Below, one piece after another: positions 12,101-27,100 of a stretch of DNA of 64,000 bases. The notes under the pieces were generated by a model. That model was given only the letters and a program-made list of their open reading frames with translations. It did not search any database and was not told the origin of the DNA. A program made the translations under genes and the position numbers. The first letter of the stretch is position 1; the number at the start of each line of letters is the position of its first letter. The DNA comes from Chionis minor (taxonomy: Eukaryota; Chordata; Aves; Charadriiformes; Chionididae). The stretch covers positions 1-64,000 of the forward strand of contig VZSF01006861.1 of assembly GCA_013398295.1 (NCBI GenBank), given 5' to 3'.

Positions 12101-15100
12101 GAATTTCAGTGCACTTCTAGACTGTAATTAAAGTAAGTTCTTTACCTGAGTGAAGTTGATTGTGCATATATTGTGCTCAGGAAGACAAGGATTTTGCTCA
12201 GGAAGACAAGGATTTTGCTCAGGAAGTCCATCCACAGGACTTTGATTTGAATAATGTTCTAGTCCAAAGTGAGATTTTTCAGGTTGTGGTGATGCGGTTA
12301 CAGGTCTTAAATCCTCTGAATTTCCACAAGCATCTCTCATCTCTTTCCTGTAAGGTATATATCTAGTTAATTTGAAAACAATTGAAGATACCCTATGCAT
12401 GGGGTAAATTCTGCATAATTATTTATTTAAGATTAAGCTTTTGTATTTACAGAGGAACATGGTATCTGTCTACCAAGTACATCGTACTGCTAAACAAAAT
12501 GTGTAATATTTGAACAAGTCTATATAAAGTTTTTCAGGAAAAAGCCTCACTAAGATGACTAATTGAGACTTTACTACTAAAAGCATGATCAAACAGGAAA
12601 CCTTACAAACTCATTTAACATTTCCAAATTGATCAACTCCTTAACATTTCCTCTCAAATGCAGTTTCAGGGGAGGCAATTAAGCAGCAAGGTGATTACTA
12701 AGTTCTGAAACAGCAAACATAGTGTAATATTTTACTTCCAAAAGCTATAGCACAACATGCCAGAGAGAAAAACCTTAAAAATAGAAGTTTAACCTGTACA
12801 CTTACGTGCATAAGCACACACAATATCTGCAAGCACACTGTTTCCATCAGAGACACACACTACACATGCACTTCAGCTGCACATTTTAAGAGACTTCAGG
12901 AATAATGTCAATATTAACTCACAGTTCTTCCTACCTCTCAGGTTTGTCTGCTTGCTTGGTGAGTTCCATACTTCCACTTGCGAAATCATGAAGAACTGAA
13001 GAATCACCTGCAGCTATTCTGAACTGTTCTACTTCCACCTTTTGCATTTCTGCAGTATCTCTCAGGGTTGTGGTCTCTAAGATACACAAGAATAAAAATT
13101 AAAATGATTTTGTGTGTGTGTGCATGCGTGTATATATATGTGTGTTATTTTACATATTTTGCATATTAAAATGTATATATATATGTAGATGTGCATATAT
13201 AAACACACTACAGAAATTAAAAATTTTGCTGTCTATCGTAGAATCACAGAATCACAGAATATTATGGGTTGGAAGGGACCTCTGGAGATCATCTGGTTCA
13301 ACCCTCCTGCCAGAGGAGGTCCACCTACAGCAGGTTGCACAGGGTGGTGTCCAGGTGGGTTTGGAATGTCTCCAGAGTCAAAGACTCCACCACCTCTCTG
13401 GGCAGCCTGTTCCAGTGCTCTGCCACCCTCAAAGNACCAGGGCAGAGTAGAGGGGCAGGATGATCTCCCTCCACCTGCTGGCCACACTCCTCTTGATGCA
13501 CCCCAGCATGCTACTGGCCTTCTTAGCCACAAGGGCACATTGCTGGCTCATGGCCATCCTGTGGTCCACCAGGACTCCCAGGTCCCTTTCCACAGAGCTG
13601 CTTTCCAGCAGCTCAGCCCCTAACCCATGCTGGTGATTGGGGTTATTCCTCTTTGTTGACTTTCATATGGTTTCTCTCTGCGCAACTCTCCAGCCCGTCC
13701 TGCCTTCCTGAACGGCAGCATGGCCTTCCGCTGTGTCAGCCACCCCTCCCAGTTCAGTGTCATCAGCAAACTTGCTGATGGTACATTCCATCCCTTCATC
13801 CAGGTCAGGGATGAACACATCAAAGAGGACTGGACCCAGTACTGAGGAACACCACTAGTCACAGGCCTCCAACTAGACTCTGCCCCACTGATCACAACCC
13901 TCTGAGCTCTACCTGCCAGCCAGGTATATGTACACACCTCTTATACAAATGAGAAATATACACATATCTCATCTTGCCTTTGTTATGTTGTACATTTTGC
14001 CAGTGACTTGAAGATAATTAAGAGTTTGAAAACCACCTTTTTTGTAACTGTTTTAAGAATATCAGAACACTTCTGTATATCTGCCCTTCTGGTTTTAATA
14101 GAAGGCAAAGACAGTAATAATAGAAATAAGTACACTGCATTGTACTGTAGTTCTGTAATCAGCAGTACGGCAATTTAAGGTCTTTCCAGGTAATTTAAGA
14201 CCTCCACAGAAAAAGTGCTATTCATATTTGATTTAATTTTATACTGAAAAGTATACTTATGTGTAAAACTATACCAGAAATGGATGCCTACATTACAATG
14301 GTGATACATCATTTGTGAACATGAACAGGAAGTGAAGACTATGTTCAGGTTAGTTTCATTTCGTAAAGAGATGCAAGTCCATCAGAAGAAACTATTTTCA
14401 GAACCCTAGGACAAGAAACAGGCTTACCACATTGAATTTGCTCTAGTTGTTCCACAAGTATATTCGTATTAAGTGACTTTTGAATTATGTTTTCATTGGA
14501 CCTCAGTACTCCAAAGTCTGGCTCTGGCTTCAGAAGTCTGCCTCTTGTCAGTCTCACAGTACTTGCTGTAGGCAAACAGCTATCACTGCAGGTAAAAAGG
14601 AAAAATGCCATCAATATAGTTCTTGTTTTTTGACAGCTAGTTGTGAGATTAAGCTAGTATTTCCAACGAAGATCACTGTGCAGACAAGAGATAAGAGAGA
14701 TCAAGTAGCTGAGACAATGAAGAGCTGAAATACAGGTTGCAGCTGGCAGAGAAGATAGAAGACTATTTGGCAGAACACAAAATAAAGATCATCTGGGAAT
14801 CAGAACAGGTAAGTATACTGCAAACTAGGATGTTCCCTACCTACAGAAAAAAACGAATAATTGAAATATTTAAAAAACATGAGAAAAATCAGAAATCTAA
14901 CACTGATCACATGGTAGTAAGTTCTGGTTAAGAATATAACAAAAGAACCACTGGACTTAAAGAAAAATATCTTTGAATATGACTTTTTAGGGGAGTATAA
15001 TCTCGTAGTTTATTCAAGCAATCGACAAGTTAAATAGTCTTTCAAAAAATGTAACATGATCACCAGCAAATTTTTTCTGAAAAAGCATTCCATCCAGCTG

Positions 15101-18100
15101 TTTTAACATTCACAAATGCTTGAACAAAATCAAAAAAACATAAAGCATTAAAAAACATAATGATAGAAGATCATCTGGTTCCTTGACATCCCTTTGCTCT
15201 AAATCTTTGATCTACATCCCACAGCAGCAGTGACACTTAGGCAATTTTCCTTGGCCTGATTAGCTGTAAAGTATTTTGGGAAAGTGAGCTCGGTAATTAA
15301 CAATGATCCATACCAACTAAGTTCGAGTATTTTTTTCTCTCCCAACAGGGTAAACTTAACTTCAGGAGTAAAGAACAAGTTCCACGTGCCCAAAATTATA
15401 TATCAACATCTCATAAAAGTGGTAAGAAAAAGACAAGAGGCATTTTCCAGATTACATACCAAATTACATAAACTGAGAAACCTTCACTAAAGCAAGACTG
15501 CTTGCAATTCCACAAAAATGCCAGGAAGAACATAGTAAAAGTAAGCAGTGTCAGAGGATCTCTTTCCCTAAAGAAAATGAAGTAGTAATTTAACCTGGTA
15601 TCTGTAGCATTCTTCTCAAAATATTCTTCGACATCTATTCTTGTGCCAGTGCTTTGGTCCTCTACATTAACATTGCTTCCTTCCTCAGAAGGAACCAATT
15701 CCTTTGCAGAAGTGTCTGAAGAAGGTAAGTACTGACCAGGAGTTCTATTTTGTTTGGAGTAGGCGTGGGTTACAACGCTACTGGCCATGTCGAACTTATC
15801 TTGGGTGGGTAACACCTGTGTCCATTCTGGTTAAAACAGTAAACAGAATAGGAAAGCATAATTTAAAAGACTCAGGTTTGGCATGTACATAAAGCTATTT
15901 TATAGATGTTCAACTTCAAACCTCATTTAACAGTCTGCATTCTCCAAAGATGCAAATGAAATCCCAGGTAAATGCAGTCCCTAAGATCACACTTTTGATA
16001 ATAAGAATGCATAAACTAACATTGAACCAATGAAAGCAGATAATGCATTCTAAATAAATGTCTATCAAAACTAAACTAAAAGGTTGTAGCAAGTTAGGCA
16101 GAAAAAGCTATGCTTCCGGTTAAAGGCCTGAAAAGATCACTGATAGTTAAGGTCATTTAAGCCTGATTCCTTTCTTTTGTCCAATTTAAGTGGCCAGAGT
16201 AATTCAAACATGTCATTCTTAAAACAGGTCTCAGAAACATCTTTATAGCACAGTGACGCAGGTGGCAGTATCCAGTAAGGTGTCTTACTTTTTCCAACCA
16301 ACCTTCATTGCCTAGTCTCACTATGCATTACAATTCAGCAGGACTAAAAACATAAAAGACTCTTGACATCCTGCTATGCAGCAGCACGTGGAAGGGCTTT
16401 GCAGCCACTGCTCCATCCCTCCTTAAGCGGACCCTAAAAGTACAAGCAAGGCTTTGTCCCACAAATCAGATTATACCTTCAGTGCTTGTTTTTAACTGGA
16501 ACATTGGATCACCCATTGCAAGTAAAGTCATGGCAGCTTCAGTGCTTCCATCATTAATTCCTGCAAAGTTGTTCACACATGTTAAAAGTCACAAGCACAT
16601 TAACCAGAAATTCCCTTATCCATACTCAAAAAGCATTTGACACTATCATCAATATAGTGAAGTATGTATTTTTAAAATTGTTGCCATTCATGGATCAAGA
16701 TGCTTGTAGACAGACAGCAGTTCTGATCCACTATATTCAAACTACTTTAAAAACACTGGGCAGCAACATTATTTCCTTTAATGGTGTACTGGGTACAGGT
16801 GGCAAGGTGTTGGCAGCAGGGGGGCTGCCCTGGACACAGTCAGTTCCAACTGACCTACTGCAGGACAGTCGAGCCTGTCAGCCACGATGGTGGCACCTTT
16901 GGGAGATATATTTAAGAAAGGGGGAAATGTTTCAGCAGTGAAGTGTCAGAAACAACTCTGTGAACACCAAGGTTGGTAAGGAAGGAAGGGGATGAGGTGT
17001 TCCGTGTGTAGGAGCTGAGATTCCCCTGCAACCTGTGGAAGAGACCTTGGTGGAGCAGACAGATATTCCCTGAAGAAACTGCACCCTGTAGAGGACCCAT
17101 GGTGGAGCAGACTTCTCGTGAAGGACTTTGCCCCATAGGAAAGGTCCCATGCCGTAGCAGGAGAAGAACATCAAGAAGAAGCAGCAGCAGAGATGAGGTG
17201 TTGGGAACTGACTGCAACCCCCATTCCTCGATCCCCTGCACCACTCAGGGGGAGGAGGCAGAGCAGTGGGAAATGAAGGTGTGAAGCTGAGCCTAAGAAC
17301 GTGGGGAGGGGAAGGTGTTTTAGTTTTTGTCTCTGTTTCTCACCACCCTACTCTATTTTATTTGGCAATAAATTAAATTAGATTTCCCCAAGCTGAGTCT
17401 GTTTTGGTAAGCGAGCTCCTTGTCTTTATCTCAACCCAGGAGCTTTTCCATTTCATTCTCTCCCATCATCCTGTTGAGGAGGAGGAGTGGGAGAGCAGCT
17501 GGGTGGGCGTCAAGCAAGCTGCACTTGCAAGTTTCCTCTTCTCCTGGTACAACTAACCACAGCATGGGGAAGTGACAAGATGGGACACACAAAGGGCACA
17601 TTCTGACACTGGAAAACAGAACCTTGCAACGCTTCGTCACCCTATTTGATAGAGAACAGTAAGAAAGAAAATGGTTTAAATCTCCTCCAAAACATAAAAG
17701 CATCCAGTGTCTCGTGAGCAGGTTTTTTTACGAGACATAAACCTTCAAACTTCCATCAAGAATAACCACATATTGGTAGCAAGTTAACAGGAAAGATATG
17801 AACAAGATTGTTTCATATCTACCTTTATCCACCTCTGGATTTTCATGTACAGTTGTTTCCTTAAATAAAAAGAAAAACAATATCAAAGTTATATAAAAAT
17901 GAGTCCACAATTTTAATTTAATCCTTACAGGTAAATTCTTTGCCCAAAGGTTACCCTGGCTTTGAAAGGGTATTTTAAAGGCTGACAATATTTACTTTTA
18001 TAGTTTTCCTATAACTGTGTCCCTCATATCTGCATGGGACAGGTAAGAATCTATTAAGCTGTACTGTTACAAGCAGACACTGCAACCAGACACTGTCCAT

Positions 18101-21100
18101 GTAGTTTTGTACGTACTATGAAACACAACCCGCCCTCCTCCCTCACCCCTCCACCCCCTAAAAAAAGGACATTCTTACAGCTGCTGAGGTGCTTACTTGT
18201 TCTTCATTCTGTACCACTGGCTGGACAGATTCATGAGAGAGACTTTCAACATCAGTAACCAGCTGCACGTCTGGCGTATTCACAGATATTTCCAGCTGCA
18301 AAAATAATTTTAAAAGTATTTCAGATCATCAACCCCAGAAGTAAATCTCTCAAATGTAAATTTTTATAAACCACTTATACTTAACAAACCTTGAACATTT
18401 AGTGGGATCCTTCCCAAAAATCAAGTCTTATACTATACACTTTCTGATTTCAGAACACAGCAGTTGTATGGACTGGAGGCAGAACTGGTAGTGTTGCTTG
18501 TAACTCACTGGAAGCATCCGATAGCCTAAGCCCTTGTTTCTAATTGCTTATTACTCCATCAAACTAAGTTATGCAGCCGAGACCTTTCATGGTGGCTGTT
18601 TACCTAAAATGGGTTTTGTTAGTTTTCACACTTTTTCTGCTTTTTAAGTCTTCAGGAAAGAAGAACTCAGCCTTTTTCCAAACTAAGACTAGGGAATACA
18701 CATACTGCCCACCCACCTACACACCCCACACCCACCATTTTACTTATAATTTTTTGTCTTTCTTCTTTAAAACTGTCCTTTCATTTAAAACTTCAGACAT
18801 TTGACATTTTCAGAAATGAGGACATTAAATTTGGCAGAAAGGCTACAATATTTCCAGTGAAGTTTTTATGAAAAACACTGCTCAACCTTTCAAAGGCTGG
18901 CACTTTTACAGACACTTTCCACTGATATATTTAAATTTGACAACAGCCAAGTCCTCAGGTATCTAACCATATCCCTTACTAGTACTCATGGCTCCTGTGT
19001 GTTAAACCAGGAAACTTGATTGTCATCCCCATACATAATAAATTTCCCATCTTTGAAATGAAGGGATTCAGCAAAACTTTCTGTGCAACAACTCCCCTGT
19101 CCATTATTGTTCTAGAGTCTTGCTTGGTGGTTTGACTGAGCTTTAAGTTCTCTTGCTGTTTCACTCAGAGAAAGAAACAGTGTGATTAATTCAGGAGACA
19201 AAAAAACAGGATTTCAATGGGAGAACAGAAGATGATGACTAGTAGTAACAAGAAAAAAGAATTGGAGTGAACGGAAAGAAGCACTGATGAAGATCTGAGA
19301 CATGAGTGGAACAGGTAATCTGAACAGGAATGAAGCAAAAAGAAAAAAAAAAAGAAGAGCTGTGAAGACAAATCACTGAGATAAGACAGGTTAGAAAGGA
19401 CAAAAAAAGCAAAGAAGTCATGTTGAATGATAAAGGGGGAAAAAAGAGAAAAGTGTCTAAACCTTTCATGGAATCACAGAATGTTATGGGTTGGAAGGGA
19501 CCTCTGGAGATCATCTGGTTCAACCCTCCTGCCAGAGAAGGTCCACCTCACCTACAGCAGGTTGCACAGGATGGCGTCCAGGAGGATTTGGAATGTCTCC
19601 AGAGTCAAAGACTCCACCACCTCTCTGGGCAGCCTGTTCCAGTGCTCTGCCACCCTCAAAGTAAAGAAGTTCCTCCTCACGTTCAGATGGAACTTCCTAT
19701 ATTCAAGTCTGTGCGTGCTACCTTTTGTCCTGTCACTGAGCACCACTGAAAAAAGACTGGCCCCCTCCTCCTGGCACTCTCCCTTTAAGTATTTATAAGC
19801 ATTGATGAGATGCCCCCTCAGTCTTCTCTTCTCCAGCCTAGAAAGACCCAAGTCCCTCAGCCTGTCCTCATCAGAAAGATGTTCCAGCCCTCTGATCATC
19901 TTTGTAATTCTTTGCTGTGCCCTCTCCAGCAGTTCCCTGTCCTTCTTGAACTGGGGAGCCCAGAACTGGACACAGCACTCCAGATGAGACCTCACCAGGG
20001 CAGAGTAGAGGGGCAGGATGATCTCCCTCCACCTGCTGGCCACACTCCTCTTGATGCACCCCAGCATGCTACTGGCCTTCTTAGCCACAAGGGCACATTG
20101 CTGGCTCATGGCCATCCTGTGGTCCACCAGGACTCCCAGGTCCCTTTCCACAGAGCTGCTTTCCAGCAGCTCAGCCCCTAACCCATGCTGGTGATTGGGG
20201 TTATTCCTCTTTGTTGACTTTCATATGGTTTCTCTCTGCGCAACTCTCCAGCCCGTCCTGCCTTCCTGAACGGCAGCATGGCCTTCCGCTGTGTCAGCCA
20301 CCCCTCCCAGTTCAGTGTCATCAGCAAACTTGCTGATGGTACATTCCATCCCTTCATCCAGGTCAGGGATGAACACATCAAAGAGGACTGGACCCAGTAC
20401 TGAGGAACACCACTAGTCACAGGCCTCCAACTAGACTCTGCCCCACTGATCACAACCCTCTGAGCTCTACCTACCAGCCAGTTTTCAATCCACCCATTCA
20501 TTGCCTCCAGTCATCTAACCCACATTTCCTAAGCTTGCCTATGAGGATGCTGTGGGAGACGGTGTTGAAAGCCTTGCTGAAGTCAAGGTAGACAACAACC
20601 ACTGCCCTCCCCTCATCCATCCATCCATCCATCCATCCATCCATCCATCCATCCATCCAGTCATGCCATTGTAGAAAGCTATCAGATTAGTCAGACATGA
20701 GTTCTCCTTGGGGAATCCACGTTGACTGCTTCTGATAACCTTCTTTTCCTCCAGATGCTTGGAGATGACGCCCACAATGAGCTGTTCCATCATCTTTCCA
20801 GGGATGGAGGTGAGGCTGACTGGCCTGTAGTTTCCAGGATCATCTTTCCTGCCCTTGTTGAAGACTGGAGTGACACTACCTTTCCTCCAGTCCTCAGGTA
20901 CCTCGCCTGTTCGGCAGCACCTCTCAAAGATGATGGAGAGCGGCCCAGCAATGACTTCTGCCAGCTCCCTCAGCATTCGTGGGTGCATCCCATCAAGACC
21001 CAATCTTTGAGCACAATCCTTTTTTCAAGGCCTTGAACAGAATCCACTGTTTCCAAACCTCAACAGTTTCCTGATGACAAAAAAGGATGCCATTTCCTCT

Positions 21101-24100
21101 CTAAGTGACTGGGTTTTGTAGATATGATACCAAGTCTTGCTGCAGTCTTACAGTCTCACATTTTACTCTAGTCTGAGAGTACAACTAAAAACTTAGGCCT
21201 GCACTCTAGGCTTAAAGTTTTCAACTCAACATGGACAAATGATCCACAGAAGAGTCAAAACACACAGTTTTGGGGAAAAAAAAAAGACAACTATGTAGAT
21301 CATCTGTCATTGACAGTAGCAGGGACTGAAACCCATGGATTTGCCCATGCCAGACAGAGCAGGAACATCCCTGAATGGACTGCAGATGACACAAGACCCA
21401 TGCTGGAGCATGGGCAAGGAGTGGGGTCCATTGCAATGTCAAACTCTACAGCCTGAACCAAAGGGACACAGGCTGGAGATTTTAATGGATATATGTTTAA
21501 ACTTTTTTTAACTGATTATTTGAGTTGTACGCTACAATAAGTACTATAGCAAGAACAACACGGATCAAGAGAAGACAAGCCTCACAAGAAACCAGGGAAG
21601 TGCAGGGGTGACCAACCTGACCTACCCTGGTGCCCAAAAACTCAACACAGCATGCTGCCTCTCCTGAGCAACCATGTAATATACGGAGCCCAAGGCACGG
21701 ACTAAATAACTCAAAGGACATTTGATGGACATTTTAAGGGGGTGGTGGCCCACAGACCAAGGGAATGATATCCATGTATATATCAAAGAACAGGAAGAGA
21801 AGTTGTGGTTAATAAGGATGTAATGGACAGTGTAGGATCTGAGCATGACACAAATGGTATGAAATAAAGGGTGAGGATCATGTTGGGCATGGCTGGGATA
21901 AAGTTAATTTTCTTCACAGCAGCCCATATGGTACTGTGTTTTGTATTTATGACTACAACAGTGTTGATAACACACCAGTGTTTTTGCTGTTGCTGAACAG
22001 TGCTTGCACAATGTCAAAGCTTTTGTTTTCCTACTCTCTGCCCCAGCAAAGGAGGCTGGGGGTGGGCAAGAGTTCAGGAGAGCACACAGCTGGGACAGCT
22101 GACCCAAACTGGGAAACAGTGACCCAGTATTTGGGTTAGTTTGATCCAAAGGGATATTCTGTATCATATGACGTTGTGCTCAGCAATAAAAACTCAGGGA
22201 AGGGAGAAGGAAGAGTCGGGCATTTGTGGTTATGGCACTTGGCTTTCAGAGTCAATCTTATGCAGGCTGAGGCCCTGCTTTCCACAGTGTGGAAAGTAGT
22301 GATTAAATTCCTTATTTTGCTTTGTTGTCACATGCAGCTTTTGCTTCACCTATCAAACTGTCTTTATATCAAACCATAAGTTTTCTTACCTTCCTTCTAT
22401 TTCCTCCTTGTCCCACAAGAGAAGGGACTGAGCAAGCAGCTGTGTGTGTGCCCAGCTGCTGGTCGGGGTCAGCCCACCACAGAGTTAGTTTCTTGGCAAA
22501 GGGGATCACCACATACAGAAACATCTCCTTCATTCCCTCACTTCCTAACGTTAAAGTGTAAAATTGAAATGCTCCATTTGTTCCATCTGGGGCCTCAAAA
22601 CACAGTGGTCTGTGTCTACATTCAATCCCAACAAACTGGTGAGCACCATGGAGACCTATATACAGCTTGTAAACACAACGTGACCTTAGACTGACATAGT
22701 ATTTTGTTCAAAACGAAGTACTAACAAAGTAAACTAACCTGGGATAAAACCTAAGTATTCAAAGATACGACAGAATAAAAGTTGTGTAAGCAATCAAAAC
22801 AAAAGTACACATGCAGAACCCATATACATGATACCTCCTCCATGGTTTCCTCTATCTGAACAGGAACAGGTTTTGGAGATCGAAGACCTATAGGAACAAA
22901 CACCGGAGCTTTGTTTACTTCCTCCGGTGCAAAGCATTCATCTTCATCATCAGGCTCAAAGTCATCTGCCTCTTCCTCCTCCTCCTCTTGAGAAGCCCGG
23001 AGGGTCACCAAGGTTATCTTTGAACTTCTGTGCTCCTTCCCAGATTTCTTTCTATGTGTAGTCTTGAAACTTTTGCTTCTAGTAACACTCGGTTTAACTT
23101 CTTGCCTTTGATTCCTCTTCTCACTGCAATCAGCCTCACATTCAGAGGAAGAAGAAGCACCAGTTCTTAGCTCCAGGACATGTTTTGGCAATGTTATCCG
23201 TTTTGATGACCTTCTGGACTGCTTTCTAAAGCACAGAACAAAAGCATGTTTAAAAAATTATGTCCAAGATATTCCAAAAAAGGGGTAAGACAAATCAAAA
23301 CAAGCTCAATGAATAAAAAAAGAACACTGTGACCAACAATACAATCTATTTACTTCCTAATGTATAGTGGCAAAAATGCATTCGTATACCATTCAATCAG
23401 AAATATTAATTTTTCATATATGCACGAAGTACTGATTGTAAATGTCAATTAAGCAGTTTCAGAGTGTTGGAAAGATGCACAATTAAATGTACAAGATATA
23501 GAATTCTTCAGTTAGAAAAGGCTGAATCAATTTTCATTTTGAGGGACATGGAAGTCACATGCTTTTTTTTACTTCAAGGCAACGCTTGCAGCTCTCTTTT
23601 GCTAAAGCTATGCTAGGAGCCCCAAACTGTGACACTTTAATTGATCAAACTGATGTCTAGAGACTAGAACTGTTAGACGATAACTAACTATCTCCTCTAG
23701 TTTCTCAGACAGCAGTCTCGTCAATAGTCAGCTGCTTACTATTTCTCTCATCAAATGATGAGCACCACCACTTTGGGTACCAAAAGTAATGCCAAATTCC
23801 CCCCTGCCCCGCCCCCAAACATTCTCCTTGGTAAACAGGTGGGGAGGGGAAACACATAGCAGCAGAGGACACTTCCAGTACAGAGTGTCTGTTTCGGTTA
23901 ATTCCATAATCCCCATGGCCCAGTATGGGTACTTCAAAGTCCTCCCCTTTAAAATCAGGAGTTCCTGTTGAAACCAAAGGTGGACCCTGGGACGGGTTGG
24001 TGGGAGCGCTCACTGTATTCATTTCATGAGAGTGCAGGCAAGGTAAAAGACATAGGGGTATCTGCATGCATCTGGTAGAATTTGGATGGAAGACGTAAGG

Positions 24101-27100
24101 ACTGACACTGTGTGTGCTCATGTAACACCCTGCAGAACTGTGGCTAATAATTATGTTTTTAAAACAAAACCCCAAACCAATCAGTTGACCTTACAAGCCA
24201 ATACTAGGGTTTTTTTACCTTGTGAGATTGTCTGAATTTTTGTCCTGAGAGGCAGAAAGCTGAGAATCATCTTCCTGTTCTACTTGACTCTCACTCTCTG
24301 ATGATATCTCTGGAGACTGTAGTCTGCTATCCTGCCTGATTCTTTTACAAGACGTTCCTTCAACTGAGTCTGTAGAATTGCGTTTTCTTGTAGTGTCTGA
24401 GAAGGATGCAGCTTCCACTATGTTACTGGAGTTTTGCTGAACAGAGAAAATAATTAACCTTATTAAACACCAAATATTTTTAACTGCTTTTGGTAACAAA
24501 AAGATTTAAAGAACTAAGTTTGAGGTTCTTGAAAACATGTCCAGCTGTCACCTCTTATAGCTTCGGACATCTTTCCTCATTTTCAGGCTCTATAGCAGAA
24601 GTGTCATTAGATGTTATTATCTTCGATGCCTGAGTTCCCAGTGCTGCTGCTAGTTAATAGACCAAGGTCATGTTCAACTTCTTAAGAGCAGCAACTCTAC
24701 AGAAGCTGGAAAGATGAATCATCTTCTAAACCCACCTACTAATTTAGAGAACAATTTGAGGGAAGGAAAAATTAATTTTTTCTGCCCTGGGAGACAAATT
24801 AGGAAGAAAAAACTACAATATAATTTACAGAACAGCATTTAAATATTATTCAACACATACACAGAGAAACATATCCCAGAACCTAAAAAAAAATCAGTAA
24901 GCACAGTTCTGCCAATAATGGATGCCTGGCTGAAATAATATCTTAACTGAAAGGTTTTAGTGATTGGTCTATAAAGTAAGGCGCACCAGATAAAGTTGAT
25001 CCAGGTACTGCAACTTTAGACCGAGCAGGAACTACTCTGGGCTAGGTTAGGCCTGTTGAGCAAATTTAAGCAGAAGGCAGTCTCAGCTTTTTCACTTACA
25101 TTTCTACTTACACGTATACTTATATGGATTTTAGGTGGTATCGGATATTAGACAGCTGCCTTTATTTCCATTGTTCAATGAGTAACAGACATTAAATGAA
25201 TTGGTAACAGAGTTAGCATGTATTTATGATAATGCAGACTTCTGACCATATAAACCACAAAACTTAAGACAACAGTGCACATTAAATATTTCCACAGTTT
25301 TTAGAATCTAAGTACATTTATTAAGCATCATTTCCAGCAATGAATTAAAAAAAAAAAAATCACATTTACCTTTCACAGCCATATACTGAATTCCTGTGCC
25401 ATCTATGGTTCTAAGAACTTAAACACAAGAATTGAGGTATATATTGGCTCAAAAAACACAATCAGCACTTACCATTGATACACCTTTTTTTTCTAACACC
25501 ATACATGCTTTTGCATTTCCAGTCTCAGTGTTGTCCTGTTCTCTGTTTCCATATTCTTCAGGATAATCTCTTTTTCTAGTAACTCCCACTACGTTTGGCC
25601 TTGGGTTCCAGAGGGGTTCCCTTGCTTGACGCAAAGGTTTTGTATCACTCCGTTTACTTTCTTCTCCAGAACTGAATTTATCATTGGACCTACAAAAGCA
25701 TTTTTCAACTTTTACGTCTCAGGAACTACAAAACACACTCTACAAGTTTGGTTTACCAACAAATATTTAGCACTTCCATCTAGAAATGAGTGTAAGCATT
25801 CTGCATTTCTAATTACTTGGTGAGGTTTTAAAACAACATAGGAAGAAAAAAACAATGTGAAAAGAAGATAATTGGCTTTTCTGCAGTAGTGAACCTTTCT
25901 GATCACTTTTGGAAAAATCTTTTGGAAGGACAACGACATTAAGTCATCAGGTAAAGAAAAAGGTTTCAGCTGTACCACCACAGGTCTCAAAAGTGAAGCA
26001 ACAATAGGAACATTATATTCATTAATTCCAGTGCTCAAGGTACTACTGCTTTAAATAGGACAAGATTCTTACATTTATGGAAGCACATCCAGATCAGTAA
26101 GACATAAAACTTGGTTTTTAAATTTATGCCTTGGGAAAGTGCAAGAAGGAGGATCCAGGGAATTACAGGCCAGTCAGCCTCACCTCAGTCCCTGGAAAAG
26201 TGATGGAACAACTAATCGTAGAAACCACTTCAACACTATCTCCCCTAACATCCTCAAAGAGGGGCTGATGAAGTATGGGCTGGATGAGCAGACAAGGAGG
26301 TGCACTGAAAACTGACTGAATTGCCAGACTCAAAGGTTGGTCACCAATGGCACAAAGTATACTTGGAGACCAGTAACTAGGACAATACCATATGGGTCAA
26401 TACTATGTCCAATCCTGTTCAACATCTTCATTAATGATCTGGATGATGGGGCACGGTATACCCTCCGCCAGTTTACGCATGATACAGAACTGTGAGGAGG
26501 GGCTGATCCACCAGAAAGACCTGGACAGGCTCAAGAAATGGGCTGACAGGTACCTCATGAAGTTCAACAATGGGAAGTGCAAAGGCCTGCGCCTGGGGAG
26601 GAACAACCCCAGGCATCAGTACATGCTGGGAGTCACCCAGATAGAAAACAGCCTTGCAGAAAAGGACTTGGTAGACACCAAGTTGAACATGAGCCAGCAA
26701 TGTGCCCTTGCAGCAAAGCAAGCTAATGGTACCCTAGGCTACATTAGGAGAAGAATTGCCAACATGTTGAGGGAGGTGGTCCCTCCCTCCCTGTTGAGTG
26801 CTGGTGAGGCCACACCTGGACTACCGTACTGGAGCACCCAGAACTGGTCACAAGAGACACACTGACATACTGGAGACAGTCAAGGAAAGGGCTATCAAAG
26901 GTGAAGGGGCTGAAGCATCTCTCCTATGGGGAACTGCTGAAAAGAGCTGGGACAGGTCAGCCTGGAGACAGAGAAGGCTTGGTGGCAATGGGTGGGGAAC
27001 TCTCATCAATGTGTATAAATACCTGAAAGGAAGGTGTAAAGACAGCCAGAGCCAGGCACTTTGATAGTGGCAGTGCCCAGTGACAGGACAAGAGGCAATG

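Noticed and set aside
19552..20151. A 199-codon open frame on the minus strand
   Set aside because: C-terminal part of CR1 reverse transcriptase; the same sequence occurs in the other CR1 copies.
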